Of a stretch of 64,000 bases of DNA, positions 44,473-53,213 are shown piece after piece (within the stretch, counting starts at the first letter, position 1; every line of letters starts with the position of its first letter). A model generated the notes under the pieces. The model worked only from the letters and a program-made list of their open reading frames with translations. It was not told the origin of the DNA and ran no database searches. Origin of the DNA: Mageeibacillus indolicus UPII9-5 (GTDB taxonomy: Bacteria; Bacillota; Clostridia; Saccharofermentanales; Fastidiosipilaceae). The stretch is taken from the NCBI RefSeq assembly GCF_000025225.2, contig NC_013895.2, positions 682,001-746,000 of the forward strand, in the 5' to 3' direction. Both the position numbers and the translations under genes were made by a program.

Positions 44473-44516
44473 TTATTGCTTTTATTGTCATGATGTGATA
44501 AAATGAACAGGCTTTT

Positions 44517-44592
44517 CGAGGTGTAGCGCAGCTGGTAGCGCGCCTGCTTTGGGAGCAGGATGTCGCAGGTTCAAGTCCTGTCACCTCGACCA
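44517..44592 (+). tRNA. tRNA-Pro (anticodon UGG)
   Basis: CGAGGTG pairs with CACCTCG, anticodon arm CCTGC-TTTGGGA-GCAGG gives TGG, CCA encoded, T-arm GGTTCAAGTCC. 76 nt. Confidence 0.95.
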
Positions 44593-44599
44593 ATATATT

Positions 44600-44637
44600 A
44601 GGCCGTTACACTATTGTAGTGTGGCGGCCTTTTTGTT
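44600..44637 (+). terminator. Terminator after tRNA-Pro
   Basis: AGGCCGTTACACTA and TAGTGTGGCGGCCT form a long stem followed by TTTTTG. Confidence 0.85.
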
Positions 44638-44739
44638 TAGTTGTTGGATTATTCGCAGCAAGGGAAAATAAAATAATAAGATTAAAACTTTCGGCACTCC
44701 TCTATTAAGAGACGGTGGAAATACGCTTGAATGGAATTC

Positions 44740-44804
44740 GGTGGTGAAATACGGAACCGAACGGTCCTTCAGATTAACTACAGTATTCTATTTATCTGAA
44801 GGAC
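44740..44804 (-). promoter_or_regulatory. Two hairpins downstream of the C69 dipeptidase gene
   Basis: TTCGGT...ACCGAA (~44740-44760) and GTCCTTCAGAT (44764-44774) with ATCTGAAGGAC (44794-44804) lie between tRNA-Pro and the end of the dipeptidase gene. The second stem is 11 bp and perfect, but no T-run follows on the minus strand, so it is a weak terminator at best. Confidence 0.45.
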
Positions 44805-44824
44805 TATCGGTAGGGGATCATAGT

Positions 44825-46330
44825 TTATGCATCGGAGCGGGAAAAACCATTAAGCATCCCGCAGCTTGCTGTGTGTAGAACTTTGTTAAGACAATCGTCA
44901 GTAAGATCTTTTGCCATATTCGCCATAGCTTCATTTGCTGATTCACAAATTTCTTCAGCTGTTTTACCTGTATCAATTGCGGCTGCAAATCCGGCTTCGG
45001 TTGTATTGAGGAGAGTGTGTGCTTTTACTCCCACTGAAATCTGATAGCGTTCTATATGTGAACTGCATTGGGCAAAATGTGCATCGGCTAGGGCACCGAT
45101 GAGACGATTGGCCCAGTAGAAGCTTTCAGTTGTAACTGCGGTAGTGGTGCGAGCAAGGTAGTCAGGGGTACGATTGACGGTGATATAGAATGGAACCATA
45201 GCGTTAAATACATTTGAGCCGTAGGCGATCCATTCTACAGCACAGAGCTCATCAGGCATATCGGGACGCAGTTGAACCAATCCAAGAAAATTATTACGGT
45301 TTATGCCGATCGGGCGCAGTGATCCGCGACGATTTGATTCCCCATAGTGGGCGTATGGGTCAAAAGGGGTTCCTTGAAAATGACCGGAAAGAGTGTATTT
45401 AACATCTTCCGGCGTAATCTTTTTTTCCGGAACACGTGCCCAGGGAATATTGTCGGAGTCGGGACGTAAATCTGCCGCATCTGTATCCCAAACAGCCGAA
45501 TTGCGGTTGAAATAGCGTTGAATTACCCAAGCTCTAGGCGTGTTGTAGGTGTGATCAGCATCAGAAGCTGTGCCGAACGCGTGGCGAGGGTTGAATTTGC
45601 CATTCTTACTTAAATCCAAATGATATTTTTGAACGAATTCATATAAATCATCCGAGCAAAGGTGATTGATTTTCTTGCCTAAGGCATCTTTAAAATCAAA
45701 CTCATCTATGCCGAGCTGGTTTGGCATAACAACATATGCTTCGTCGGGAACACGTTTGGCTATCCAATGGTGTCCTCCGATAGTTTCCAACCACCAAATC
45801 TCGTTGACATCTTGAAAAGCGATACCGTTTAGTTCATATGTGCCGTATTTAGTCAAAAGTTCACCTAAACGAAGGACACCCTCACGAGCACTGCGGATAT
45901 AGGGCAGACAAATGGTAACAATATCTTCTTCTCCAATTCCGCCGCATACTTCAGGTTGATAATCAGGATCGCCCGGTTTTCCCTTAGCTGGTCGGTATTC
46001 AACCAAGGGGTCGGCACCAAGCAGCCGTTCATTGGCTGTTATTGTTTCGGTCGCAGTCATGGAAACATTGGCTGAATTTACGCCGCACGCAGCCCAAATG
46101 CCTTCGTAGGTAAAACCGTTAGGCATGGCGGTGTAGCGCATTGGATTATCCGGCAACTCAATTTCTACGTGGGAAAGAATTGATTTATAATGTCGTGGTT
46201 GCTGATCAGGTTGAACAACGACAAACTTTTTCGGTGTAAATTGCCCGGACGGTGAGTCTTCATTACGGGCAACCATTGTTGAACCGTCATAGGTGGCTTT
46301 TTTTCCGACTAATAATGTGGTACAAGGCAT
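44825..46330 (-). CDS. C69 family dipeptidase
   Basis: A 501-residue dipeptidase of the PepD/C69 group in the Ntn-hydrolase fold. The nucleophile is Cys3 in MPCTTLLVGKKATYDG; the NEDS motif, GFTYEGIWAACGVNSANV and EDIVTICLPYIRSAREGV are family blocks. The start at 46330 (MPCTT) is chosen because the Cys must be near the start and AAAGGAATTG lies upstream; the frame extends to 46393. It is divergent from the ArsC-like gene with a repeat-bearing gap (46401-46450). Confidence 0.92.
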   Translation of the reverse strand: MPCTTLLVGKKATYDGSTMVARNEDSPSGQFTPKKFVVVQPDQQPRHYKSILSHVEIELPDNPMRYTAMPNGFTYEGIWAACGVNSANVSMTATETITANERLLGADPLVEYRPAKGKPGDPDYQPEVCGGIGEEDIVTICLPYIRSAREGVLRLGELLTKYGTYELNGIAFQDVNEIWWLETIGGHHWIAKRVPDEAYVVMPNQLGIDEFDFKDALGKKINHLCSDDLYEFVQKYHLDLSKNGKFNPRHAFGTASDADHTYNTPRAWVIQRYFNRNSAVWDTDAADLRPDSDNIPWARVPEKKITPEDVKYTLSGHFQGTPFDPYAHYGESNRRGSLRPIGINRNNFLGLVQLRPDMPDELCAVEWIAYGSNVFNAMVPFYITVNRTPDYLARTTTAVTTESFYWANRLIGALADAHFAQCSSHIERYQISVGVKAHTLLNTTEAGFAAAIDTGKTAEEICESANEAMANMAKDLTDDCLNKVLHTASCGMLNGFSRSDA

Positions 46331-46400
46331 AAGCAATTCCTTTCTGTCCTTAAAATGTGTAACATTGTCTATTAATGTAGAACGCAAATTCATTAAGTGT

Positions 46401-46450
46401 GTTGTACAGTGTTATACGGTGTCATGCGGTGTCATACGGTGTCATACAGC
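46401..46450. repeat. Five 10-bp direct repeats in a divergent promoter region
   Basis: Units GTTGTACAGT, GTTATACGGT, GTCATGCGGT, GTCATACGGT, GTCATACAGC follow without gaps. The period is one DNA turn, so all copies face the same side. The array lies between the starts of the C69 dipeptidase gene (46330) and the ArsC-like gene (46600). Repeated operator or chance satellite; see findings. Confidence 0.75.
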
Positions 46451-46599
46451 ACTCAAGAATTGTATAAACAGGGTTAATTATAGCAAAATTACCGAGTGGA
46501 TACAAAAACACGGTCGTAAATATTGTGCTAGAATATCAGTGCGGAGATTTTCCCGGCACTTAATTATTGAAAACGACTGTAGCCGGAACGGAGGAAGTT

Positions 46600-46986
46600 A
46601 TGCGAATTTTAATCGGGCTGAAGCGTTGCTCTACCTGTAAAAACGTTGAGAAAATTTTAAAAGATAAGAATTTAGTTTATGAATATCGTGAAATTGACAA
46701 GCACAGACCGACAAAGGATGAGTTGTCTGCTTGGGCAAAAAATTATGGCGTGCCGCTGAGCAAACTGTTCAATACGTCGGGAGTTATTTATCGGGAGCAG
46801 CATCTAGCCGAACGGCGCAAGTCAATGTCAGAAGATGAGCAAATTGAATTGCTGGCAGGGAACGGAATGCTGGTTAAACGACCGATTTTACTTTCAGATG
46901 AGCCCGGCGAACCGTCCATTTTGGTTGGAAGAGATATATCGAAAAAAATTGATGCGGCAAACGCGGTAAGTACGGCAAAAAATTGA
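46600..46986 (+). CDS. ArsC/Spx-like reductase family protein
   Basis: A 128-residue thioredoxin-fold protein of the ArsC/Spx/YffB group. The active-site cysteines are CSTC near residue 10 (LKRCSTCKNVEKIL), followed by YEYREIDKHRPTKDEL and LFNTSGVIYRE; MLVKRPILLS is the cis-Pro region. The CxxC form fits YffB-like or Spx-like proteins. ATG at 46600 follows GGAGGAAGTT. Its real role (arsenate reduction, stress regulator) is not decided. Confidence 0.85.
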   Translation: MRILIGLKRCSTCKNVEKILKDKNLVYEYREIDKHRPTKDELSAWAKNYGVPLSKLFNTSGVIYREQHLAERRKSMSEDEQIELLAGNGMLVKRPILLSDEPGEPSILVGRDISKKIDAANAVSTAKN

Positions 46987-47026
46987 AAATTTTTGACATC
47001 CGAGTTTAACAATTGGGGAGGCGAGC

Positions 47027-47857
47027 GTGGAAAAGAAGAAAATTATCGCTATATGTTATGATTTCGACAAAACACTTAGCCCGGAGAACATGCAAGAGCA
47101 AGGGTTTATTCAAGCCGTAGGACATGAGCCAGATGAATTCTGGCGATTGTCAAATGATTTTGCCGCCGAACACGATGGTGATGCTAATTTGGCCTACATG
47201 TACTTGATGCTTCATGCTGCGGCCGGCAAATTTAAGCTGACGCGAGATCTGCTGCGAGACTACGGCAATAAAGTCAGATTGTATCCGGGGGTTGAAAATT
47301 GGTTTGAACGTACATCTGCTTATGCTGCTTCCCGTGGTTGGGCGGTTGAGCATTATATTATCTCATCCGGCTTAAAGGAAATGATCGAGGGTACCACGCC
47401 GGCTAGAAACGGCGCTTTCACTAAAATATATGCAGGGTCTTTTTGTTATGATCGGCAGGGACAGGCATTCTGGCCGGCGCAAACAGTAAATTATACCGAA
47501 AAAACGCAATATCTATTTCGGATTTCCAAGGGCGTTTTAGATGTCAATGACACAGCTGTAAACAATTATTACCGGGTCGATGAGTTACGTGTACCTTTTC
47601 AGCATATGATTTACATAGGTGACAGCGAAACTGACATTCCATGCATGAAACTTATATCTTCCAACGGTGGGTACTCAATTGGGGTATACAATCCAGTAGG
47701 CGGCAATCAATTGATACAGAAGATTTTTAACGAGGGAAGAATAAATTACTATGTGCCGGCCGATTATCGTCCCCATCAAAAACTTGACTGCCTGATCAAA
47801 AAAATAATTGATTTAATTATAAGTGTAGACGACTTAAATAATTATCCTAACGGCTGA
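47027..47857 (+). CDS. HAD family hydrolase
   Basis: A 276-residue HAD phosphatase: motif I YDFDKTLSP, motif II IISSGLKEMI, motif III Lys in the TEKTQYLFRISKG region, motif IV GDSETDIPCM. The cap lies between motifs I and II, with helices. The start is GTG at 47027 after TTGGGGAGGCGAGC, a strong site. 40 bp after the ArsC-like gene, so likely one transcript. Substrate unknown. Confidence 0.88.
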   Translation: MEKKKIIAICYDFDKTLSPENMQEQGFIQAVGHEPDEFWRLSNDFAAEHDGDANLAYMYLMLHAAAGKFKLTRDLLRDYGNKVRLYPGVENWFERTSAYAASRGWAVEHYIISSGLKEMIEGTTPARNGAFTKIYAGSFCYDRQGQAFWPAQTVNYTEKTQYLFRISKGVLDVNDTAVNNYYRVDELRVPFQHMIYIGDSETDIPCMKLISSNGGYSIGVYNPVGGNQLIQKIFNEGRINYYVPADYRPHQKLDCLIKKIIDLIISVDDLNNYPNG

Positions 47858-47924
47858 TATAGCAGATAAGTAGGAACATCCTACGTCGTAAATGCGGTGA
47901 AATGCAGCTGAAGCTTAAGCATAG

Positions 47925-48425
47925 TTACCATAATTTATTTAAATCATTAACGTTTGACGAAATAATTGAAGCTGCTTCTTCCAATTTCTGGACATCGTCA
48001 TTGGAAAACCTTGCAATTTCAGGACTGTCGATGTCGAGAACGCCGACAATTTTGCCGTTATTGTATAAAGGCAGGACTAGTTCCGAACGGGAATGGCAAT
48101 CGCAGGCAATATGGCCGGGAAATAAGCTTACATCATCCACTCGCATAACTTTATTTTCTGCCCAAGCCGTGCCACATACCCCTTGACCAAATCTGATAAG
48201 GGTACAAGCAGGTTTCCCGAAAAATGGCGCTAAGCGAAGACAGTTGTGGATAGGATCAACAACATAAAAGCCTATCCAATTTATTTTGGGGAGAGCCATT
48301 CCTAGTAAAGCTGCAAGGTTGCTTAATTTGGTAACTGGATAGGAATTGTCGCCGGCTAAGGCCGCTAATTGTGCTTTTAAGCATTCGAAATCATTAAATG
48401 TGGCTGTGGATAATTCAAAAGACAT
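47925..48425 (-). CDS. Free methionine-(R)-sulfoxide reductase (GAF domain, fRMsr)
   Basis: A 166-residue GAF-domain protein. The cysteines of fRMsr are present: PACTLIRFGQGVCGTAW and HIACDCHSRSELVLPLY, with the DIDSPEIARF end. It reduces free methionine-R-sulfoxide with thioredoxin. ATG at 48425 follows AGGAGT. It stands alone, opposite to its neighbours. Names used are msrC or yebR. Confidence 0.88.
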   Translation of the reverse strand: MSFELSTATFNDFECLKAQLAALAGDNSYPVTKLSNLAALLGMALPKINWIGFYVVDPIHNCLRLAPFFGKPACTLIRFGQGVCGTAWAENKVMRVDDVSLFPGHIACDCHSRSELVLPLYNNGKIVGVLDIDSPEIARFSNDDVQKLEEAASIISSNVNDLNKLW

Positions 48426-48574
48426 AGTAACTCCTGTGAAGTTGTAGTAATATTATCATGAGTATTATACATTATTTGTTAGTATATGAATAATGTTGTA
48501 AAATGTATAGAGCAATTTTTAGTTGCTGTTAGTATTCTACCGTGATTGGCGATTTTTGGCATTGGAGGGCGATG

Positions 48575-49960
48575 ATGAATAAATTAATTGAAATATTTCC
48601 TACGGAAGTTGCTGAACGTCTACCGCAAGTTGAAGATTTTTTGAAAAAACATAATTTGTTAGCTGAGCAATATGATTTTGATGGCGAAAAAAAGAGGCTT
48701 ATTGCAGCGATGCGTTGTGGGCTTGAGCATAAAGATAGCGATATGGCAATGTTACCGACTTACCTCGGCAGTGAGATCAGACGAGATTTGCCGGCTGAGA
48801 CGGTTTTGGTTTTAGATATTGGCGGTACTAACTTACGTGCCGGTTTAGTAAGAGTTAGCGGAGACGAAACAGTTTTGCTTAAATCAAAGTCTTGCGGTCT
48901 GCCTGGCAAAAATTCAAATATTGACTATCTGGATTTTTTGAGAGAATTGGCGAATTTTTTCAAACCCTATCTTTCCGATGAAATATCACGTATGGCGATT
49001 TGTTTTTCGTTTGCTGCTGATATTGAAGAGGATAAAACAGCTAAAATATTGGCGTGGAGCAAGGAAGTTAAAATCAGTGATGCTGCCGGACGCAATTTGG
49101 TGCGAGATTTACAGGCGGTTTGTCGCGAACAAGGCTTACCGGTTTTGCCTATGCGAGTCGCTAATGATTCAACAGCCGCTTTGCTCAGTATTTTGCAGAC
49201 TACGGCTAAAAACAATTATTCAGGTCCTATCGGAATTATTCACGGAACAGGCTTTAATTGTGCTTTACCTACTGCTGCTTGGCCGAAACTTGCTGGTTCG
49301 TATCCGCTTAACATGCTTGTAAATACGGAAATGGGCAACTACACGATCGGTAATCGCGGGGATATTGATCGATACCTGGATGAGATTTCGACTTTGCCGA
49401 ATGATCATGTGCTTGAAAAATTGTTATCAGGTGAATATTTGGGAAAATTGAGTGGTATGACAATTTTGGCTGCGGCTGGTGTGAAATCGGCCTTCCACGG
49501 GCATGATGATATTGTTTCAGGTAAACCTATTCTAAATATTTGCAATTGTAATTCAGATGTAATTGAAGAATTCACACGTTTATCCAATGCTTCCGTATCC
49601 ATGTTTTTACAAAATGTTTCGGATTATCCGGAGTTCTGGAATCGCTGTTTCCCTACTGAGGAAAGTAGAAGTGTTGTTCGACAGCTACTGGCGGCTATTT
49701 ATGAACGAGCGGCAAAACTGGTGACGATAGTGCTTGCAGCGGTTACTGCAATGCTGCCGCAAAAAAGCACTGCAGAAGGAGATCTTGGAAAAACGGCAGT
49801 TTTGATTGAAGGAAGTACTTATCATAAATCTTTTGCTTTGGCTGACCTTTTCAAATATTATCTGGCTAAGGCTGGCTTGGCTGATAAATATGTATTTTTA
49901 TCACCGCGTGAAAATGCCAATTTGCTTGGCACGGCTTTAAGCTGGCATCTGGCTGAGTGA
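48575..49960 (+). CDS. Hexokinase (eukaryote-type fold)
   Basis: A 461-residue sugar kinase. VLVLDIGGTNLRAGLV is the phosphate-1 motif (~residue 80), FSFAADIE...ILAWSKEV matches the glucose-binding region with the catalytic Asp in RVANDSTAALLS, and GIIHGTGFNCAL and NTEMGNY are further hexokinase blocks. Its size and motifs fit the hexokinase family known from eukaryotes and from some Clostridia, not the ~320-residue ROK glucokinases. GGAGGG is 5-8 bp before ATG 48575; ATG 48572 is an alternative. Confidence 0.88.
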   Translation: MNKLIEIFPTEVAERLPQVEDFLKKHNLLAEQYDFDGEKKRLIAAMRCGLEHKDSDMAMLPTYLGSEIRRDLPAETVLVLDIGGTNLRAGLVRVSGDETVLLKSKSCGLPGKNSNIDYLDFLRELANFFKPYLSDEISRMAICFSFAADIEEDKTAKILAWSKEVKISDAAGRNLVRDLQAVCREQGLPVLPMRVANDSTAALLSILQTTAKNNYSGPIGIIHGTGFNCALPTAAWPKLAGSYPLNMLVNTEMGNYTIGNRGDIDRYLDEISTLPNDHVLEKLLSGEYLGKLSGMTILAAAGVKSAFHGHDDIVSGKPILNICNCNSDVIEEFTRLSNASVSMFLQNVSDYPEFWNRCFPTEESRSVVRQLLAAIYERAAKLVTIVLAAVTAMLPQKSTAEGDLGKTAVLIEGSTYHKSFALADLFKYYLAKAGLADKYVFLSPRENANLLGTALSWHLAE

Positions 49961-49996
49961 TCGGATTGACTATTGTATTAATTATGGAGGAAAGTT

Positions 49997-50947
49997 ATGG
50001 GTTTTTTCAGAGTAAATCGCAGTGACGGTATAAGAGTTACCAGCGCCGATCCGCTGGTAACCATGATGCCTTACCTTTTTCGTACAAGAACCGAATCGAT
50101 TGTATATTATAAACGTACAATCCCTATAGATGAAATACAAAAATATATAGTTGAGCAACGTCGTAAGGGTACGAGAATCACCATGTTTAGTATCATTGTT
50201 GCGGCAATGCTGCAAACTGTCTATCGCCGGCCGAATATGAATAGGTTCATTGCCGGTTGTCGGATGTATGTGCACAAAAATTTTGAGGTGCTATATACGG
50301 TCAAACAAAGTCTTACCGATGACGGGCTAGAGTCTGTTGCCAAAGTCCGTCTTAATCCAGAGGATACTATATTTAATGTCGCCAAAGCAATGAGCGAGCA
50401 TACGCACAATATAAAGAAAGGTGAACTGAAGGAAGACGATAAACTTATAAGATTCTTTTGTCATATGCCGCGGTGGTTTATTCGCACTTTCATGACCTTG
50501 TTGCGTTTCCTTGATTTTTACGGGTGGATGCCGCAAAGCCTGATAGATGCCCTGCCATTTTATTCAACCGTGTTTATTTCTCATCTCGGAAGTCTCGGTG
50601 CGGAGGCTCCGTTTCACCATCTGTATGAATTCGGCACTAATTCTATTTTTGTTACTATCGGAAGGACTTATGAAGTACCATATAAGGGTGAAGACGGAAA
50701 AATTGAATGGAGACGTTCGATCGATTTGGCCTTTACCGTGGATGAGCGTATTTGTGATGGATTCTATTTGATAAGTTCGCTTAAAATGTTAGAGCAGTTT
50801 ATGCTTAATCCGTGTTTGTTGGAATATCCGGCGAAAGATCTAATTGATATTCACTATCCGAAAACATGGCCTGAAAAAGCTCGGCAGCATTATCATACTA
50901 TGGGCGAGTTTGGCAAAAAAATCGAATCACGTGAGGATCTGCAATAG
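49997..50947 (+). CDS. 2-oxoacid dehydrogenase E2 / chloramphenicol acetyltransferase fold protein without lipoyl domain
   Basis: A 316-residue protein similar to the catalytic domain of E2 acyltransferases (IVAAMLQTVYRRPNMNRFIA, DLAFTVDERICDGF, LKMLEQFMLNP). It has no lipoyl or E1/E3-binding domain, and no dehydrogenase genes are near. The usual DHRxxDG motif reads DERICDG: the catalytic His is Glu250. So it is probably not a normal acyltransferase, although DERICDG may be a conserved variant in a clostridial subgroup. ATG at 49997 follows GGAGGAAAGTT. Possibly a non-catalytic or differently catalytic paralogue. Confidence 0.75.
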   Translation: MGFFRVNRSDGIRVTSADPLVTMMPYLFRTRTESIVYYKRTIPIDEIQKYIVEQRRKGTRITMFSIIVAAMLQTVYRRPNMNRFIAGCRMYVHKNFEVLYTVKQSLTDDGLESVAKVRLNPEDTIFNVAKAMSEHTHNIKKGELKEDDKLIRFFCHMPRWFIRTFMTLLRFLDFYGWMPQSLIDALPFYSTVFISHLGSLGAEAPFHHLYEFGTNSIFVTIGRTYEVPYKGEDGKIEWRRSIDLAFTVDERICDGFYLISSLKMLEQFMLNPCLLEYPAKDLIDIHYPKTWPEKARQHYHTMGEFGKKIESREDLQ

Positions 50948-51284
50948 GTTGAATTGTTTTGGTTGATTTGAGCGGAAGAAGATGGATCAGTATGCTCAGG
51001 TTAAGGGATGACGGTCGGAGAATAAATAGAACCGGTGCTGAATACACCGGTTCTTGAGATTAAAACTGGAGGGACAGTTTTAAAAAGGAGGGTTGTTACT
51101 CTCTTTAGGAGCTGTTTTTAGTATAGAAGTTAAATATTAATCAGCCTTGCCAAAGCTGTTAATAAAAGGTAAAGGTAGTATGGTTAATTTGCGACCTCGT
51201 TAATCTTAGTACAGTCTGGCGGAAATGTTGAAATGGTTATATAATGAATCATTAAGCGTACAAGGGAAGATGAGGCAACGGCAA
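50948..51284. other. Intergenic DNA with two hairpins, no clear gene
   Basis: AGAACCGGTG and CACCGGTTCT (51028-51054) form a 10-bp perfect stem, a probable terminator of the preceding gene with a poor T-run. AAAACTG-GAGGGA-CAGTTTT (51062-51081) is a second hairpin, just before an AGGAGGG with no start codon nearby. The rest shows no structure I can interpret. Confidence 0.5.
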
Positions 51285-51545
51285 ATGAAATTGGAAATAC
51301 GAACATTTAAGGAAGATAAATTGCTGGACATGATTGTCGTTGAGTATTTTTCGGCTTCAGGCTTTCGTCAAGCGCTTGAGGAATGTATTTTGCGCGGTTG
51401 TCACGAGCTAGCGGCACCGTTGCCCTTGTGGCTGGAACATAATACCAAAGAGATGGCGGCGTTCCATCAGACTGTGTTTTTCAGTGAGCAGTTTATGGAA
51501 AAGACGCACTTTGATCGTATGCAAATTAAATTATTGGAATTTTGA
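51285..51545 (+). CDS. Small protein of unknown function
   Basis: An 86-residue soluble protein from ATG 51285 (MKLEIRTFKEDKLLD). Upstream in-frame starts at 51270 and 51225 exist; 51285 has AGG about 9 bp upstream and gives a tidy N-terminus, but the choice is uncertain. It has an alpha/beta look (IVVEYFSASGFRQALEECIL) and a His/Phe-rich end. I recognise no family. It precedes rqcP-divIC, so it may belong to that set. Coding by frame length and codon use, not by homology. Confidence 0.5.
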   Translation: MKLEIRTFKEDKLLDMIVVEYFSASGFRQALEECILRGCHELAAPLPLWLEHNTKEMAAFHQTVFFSEQFMEKTHFDRMQIKLLEF

Positions 51546-51607
51546 CGTGGTAAAAGCAGGATAGGCTTGATTTCCTTATCTTCAGCAATTGCAGTCAGTG
51601 GAGTAAA

Positions 51608-51901
51608 ATGAGACTTGATAAATTTTTAAAAATATCACGAATTATTAAGCGGCGAACAGTGGCCAATGAGATTTGTACGGCTGGACGCGCTTTCATTAAC
51701 GGTAAGCCGGCAAAGCCGGGGGCGGAAGTGAAGATAGGCGATAAGATAACCTTGGTCTTTGGCACCGGCGAGTCATCTTTTGTCGTCAAAGCGCTTAAAG
51801 AAGTTGTACGAAAAAATGAGGCGGCCGAACTTTATGAGTTAGTTGGCAGTCGAGACATTCTCGATCCATCAACAGAAGGTGGGGAAGAGCATGACCAATA
51901 A
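51608..51901 (+). CDS. rqcP: RNA-binding S4 domain protein, RqcP/HslR type
   Basis: A 97-residue S4-domain protein: MRLDKFLKISRIIKRRTVAN is the S4 motif, AGRAFINGKPAKPGAEVKIGDKITL the rest. This is the RqcP (YabO)/Hsp15 type, which acts in ribosome-associated quality control with RqcH. ATG at 51608 follows GTGGAGTAAA. Its end overlaps the next gene by 11 bp; the rqcP-divIC order is typical in Firmicutes. Confidence 0.88.
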   Translation: MRLDKFLKISRIIKRRTVANEICTAGRAFINGKPAKPGAEVKIGDKITLVFGTGESSFVVKALKEVVRKNEAAELYELVGSRDILDPSTEGGEEHDQ

Positions 51902-52211
51902 AAATATGTCGAGCCGTACTAAAAAACCTCTGTTTAATTTTTTGATCAGCCTTACGGTAATAGCTGGCCTAGTTTTGGCCGCCGGAATTTTTTTGCGCCA
52001 ACAGGAGGAATTTCAACGTATTCATAAACGTTCGGAGGAATTGGCGGAAATGTACAAAGATGTTGAAGCGGATGCCAATTCGATTGAAGCTAAAACTAAA
52101 GCAATTATGAGTACGGAAGATGTGGAAAATTTAGCCCGTAATGAGCTTGGTATGCTCAAACAAGGTGAGATCGTCTTTAAAGATGCAGATGAAAACTATA
52201 ATAAGAATTAG
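51891..52211 (+). CDS. DivIC/FtsB-type septum formation initiator protein
   Basis: A 106-residue single-pass membrane protein: short cytosolic start, span ~15-36 (FLISLTVIAGLVLAAGIFL), then a coiled coil (RQQEEFQRIHKRSEELAEMY) and the LARNELGMLKQGEIVF motif that ends FtsB/DivIC proteins. It stabilises the division complex with FtsL and FtsQ/DivIB. ATG 51891 follows GTGGGGAAGAGC and overlaps rqcP. Confidence 0.88.
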   Translation: MTNKNMSSRTKKPLFNFLISLTVIAGLVLAAGIFLRQQEEFQRIHKRSEELAEMYKDVEADANSIEAKTKAIMSTEDVENLARNELGMLKQGEIVFKDADENYNKN

Positions 52212-52253
52212 CGAGCTTTGGTAGCGTCTATTTTTTGTATTGACATTATGGAG

Positions 52254-52856
52254 TTATATTTCACGCCGGCCTTCGATTGCCTTGGATAATGTTATTTCGT
52301 CAGCGAATTCCAAACTGCTGCCCATCGGCAAGCCATGTGCCAAGCGGGTAGTTTTGATTCCGGCCGGTTTGAGTAATCGGGAGATATAAAGAGCAGTTGC
52401 TTCACCTTCTGGGGTAGAGCTGTTGGCTAAGAATACCTCTTTAATTTCTGGTTCGGCAGCTAGTCTGGAGAACAGTTCTTTGAGCTTAATATCGTCCGGC
52501 CCGATATTTTTTAGCGGGGAAACAGCTCCGTGGAGAACGTGGTAGCGACCGTGAAAAACATGTAATTTTTCTAGGGCACTTACGTCTGCCGGCGATTCAA
52601 CAACACATATTATGCTGTTATCTCTGGTTTTGTCGGCACAAATTGAACAGACCTCACTGTCTGTAAGATTACAACATACTGAGCATAAGTGGATCTCGGT
52701 CCTTGCCTTACGGACGGCATCGGCTAGTGCCAAAGCTTCGGCCTCCGGCATCGACATAATATAAAAAGCTAGCTTTTGGGCAGTTCTGTTTCCTATAGTT
52801 GGCAACTGTCCAAGTTTGCTGATTAAATTGGCAAGAACAGGTGGAAATTGGCTCAT
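52254..52856 (-). CDS. recR: Recombination protein RecR
   Basis: A 200-residue RecR: N-terminal helix-hairpin-helix (LGQLPTIGNRTAQKLAFYIM), zinc finger CSVCCNLTDSEVCSIC, Toprim domain (ICVVESPADVSALEKLHVFHG). It works with RecF/RecO in DNA repair. Its ATG overlaps the end of the ybaB gene by one base. Confidence 0.95.
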   Translation of the reverse strand: MSQFPPVLANLISKLGQLPTIGNRTAQKLAFYIMSMPEAEALALADAVRKARTEIHLCSVCCNLTDSEVCSICADKTRDNSIICVVESPADVSALEKLHVFHGRYHVLHGAVSPLKNIGPDDIKLKELFSRLAAEPEIKEVFLANSSTPEGEATALYISRLLKPAGIKTTRLAHGLPMGSSLEFADEITLSKAIEGRREI

Positions 52857-53212
52857 CAGAAAAGTCCGTTCGGCAATTTAGGCATTATTGAGGCTGTTTT
52901 TTCAGCCAATAAGCGTTCGGCTTCATTAACGGCGGAGCAAATCATATCTTGTAACAATTCGATGTCGTCCGGATCAACAGCTTCCGGCTTTATTTCTAAA
53001 GCTAAAAGACGGTGATCACCGTTGATTTTTGCTTTAACCATTCCTCCACCGGCAGTGGCTTCAATCTCACTAGCCGAAATATCTGCTTGAGCGGCTTCCA
53101 TGTCGCGTTGCATTTTTTGAGCTTGCTGGATCAGTTGGTTCATATTGGCACCACCACCGAACCCGCCACCGAAATTTCCCGGGAAACCGCCGAACCCTTT
53201 TCTTTTTGCCAT
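52856..53212 (-). CDS. ybaB: YbaB/EbfC nucleoid-associated protein
   Basis: A 118-residue protein with a Gly/Phe/Asn-rich start (GFGGFPGNFGGGFGG), then the YbaB core (MNQLIQQAQKMQRDMEAAQA; GMVKAKINGDHRLLALEIKP). It binds DNA. One base separates it from dnaX and it overlaps recR, so dnaX-ybaB-recR is one unit. Confidence 0.95.
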   Translation of the reverse strand: MAKRKGFGGFPGNFGGGFGGGANMNQLIQQAQKMQRDMEAAQADISASEIEATAGGGMVKAKINGDHRLLALEIKPEAVDPDDIELLQDMICSAVNEAERLLAEKTASIMPKLPNGLF

Positions 53213-53213
53213 G

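Noticed and set aside
46401-46450. CRISPR or iteron origin
   Set aside because: Units are only 10 bp, without spacers, and no replication initiator gene is near; kept as possible operator array.
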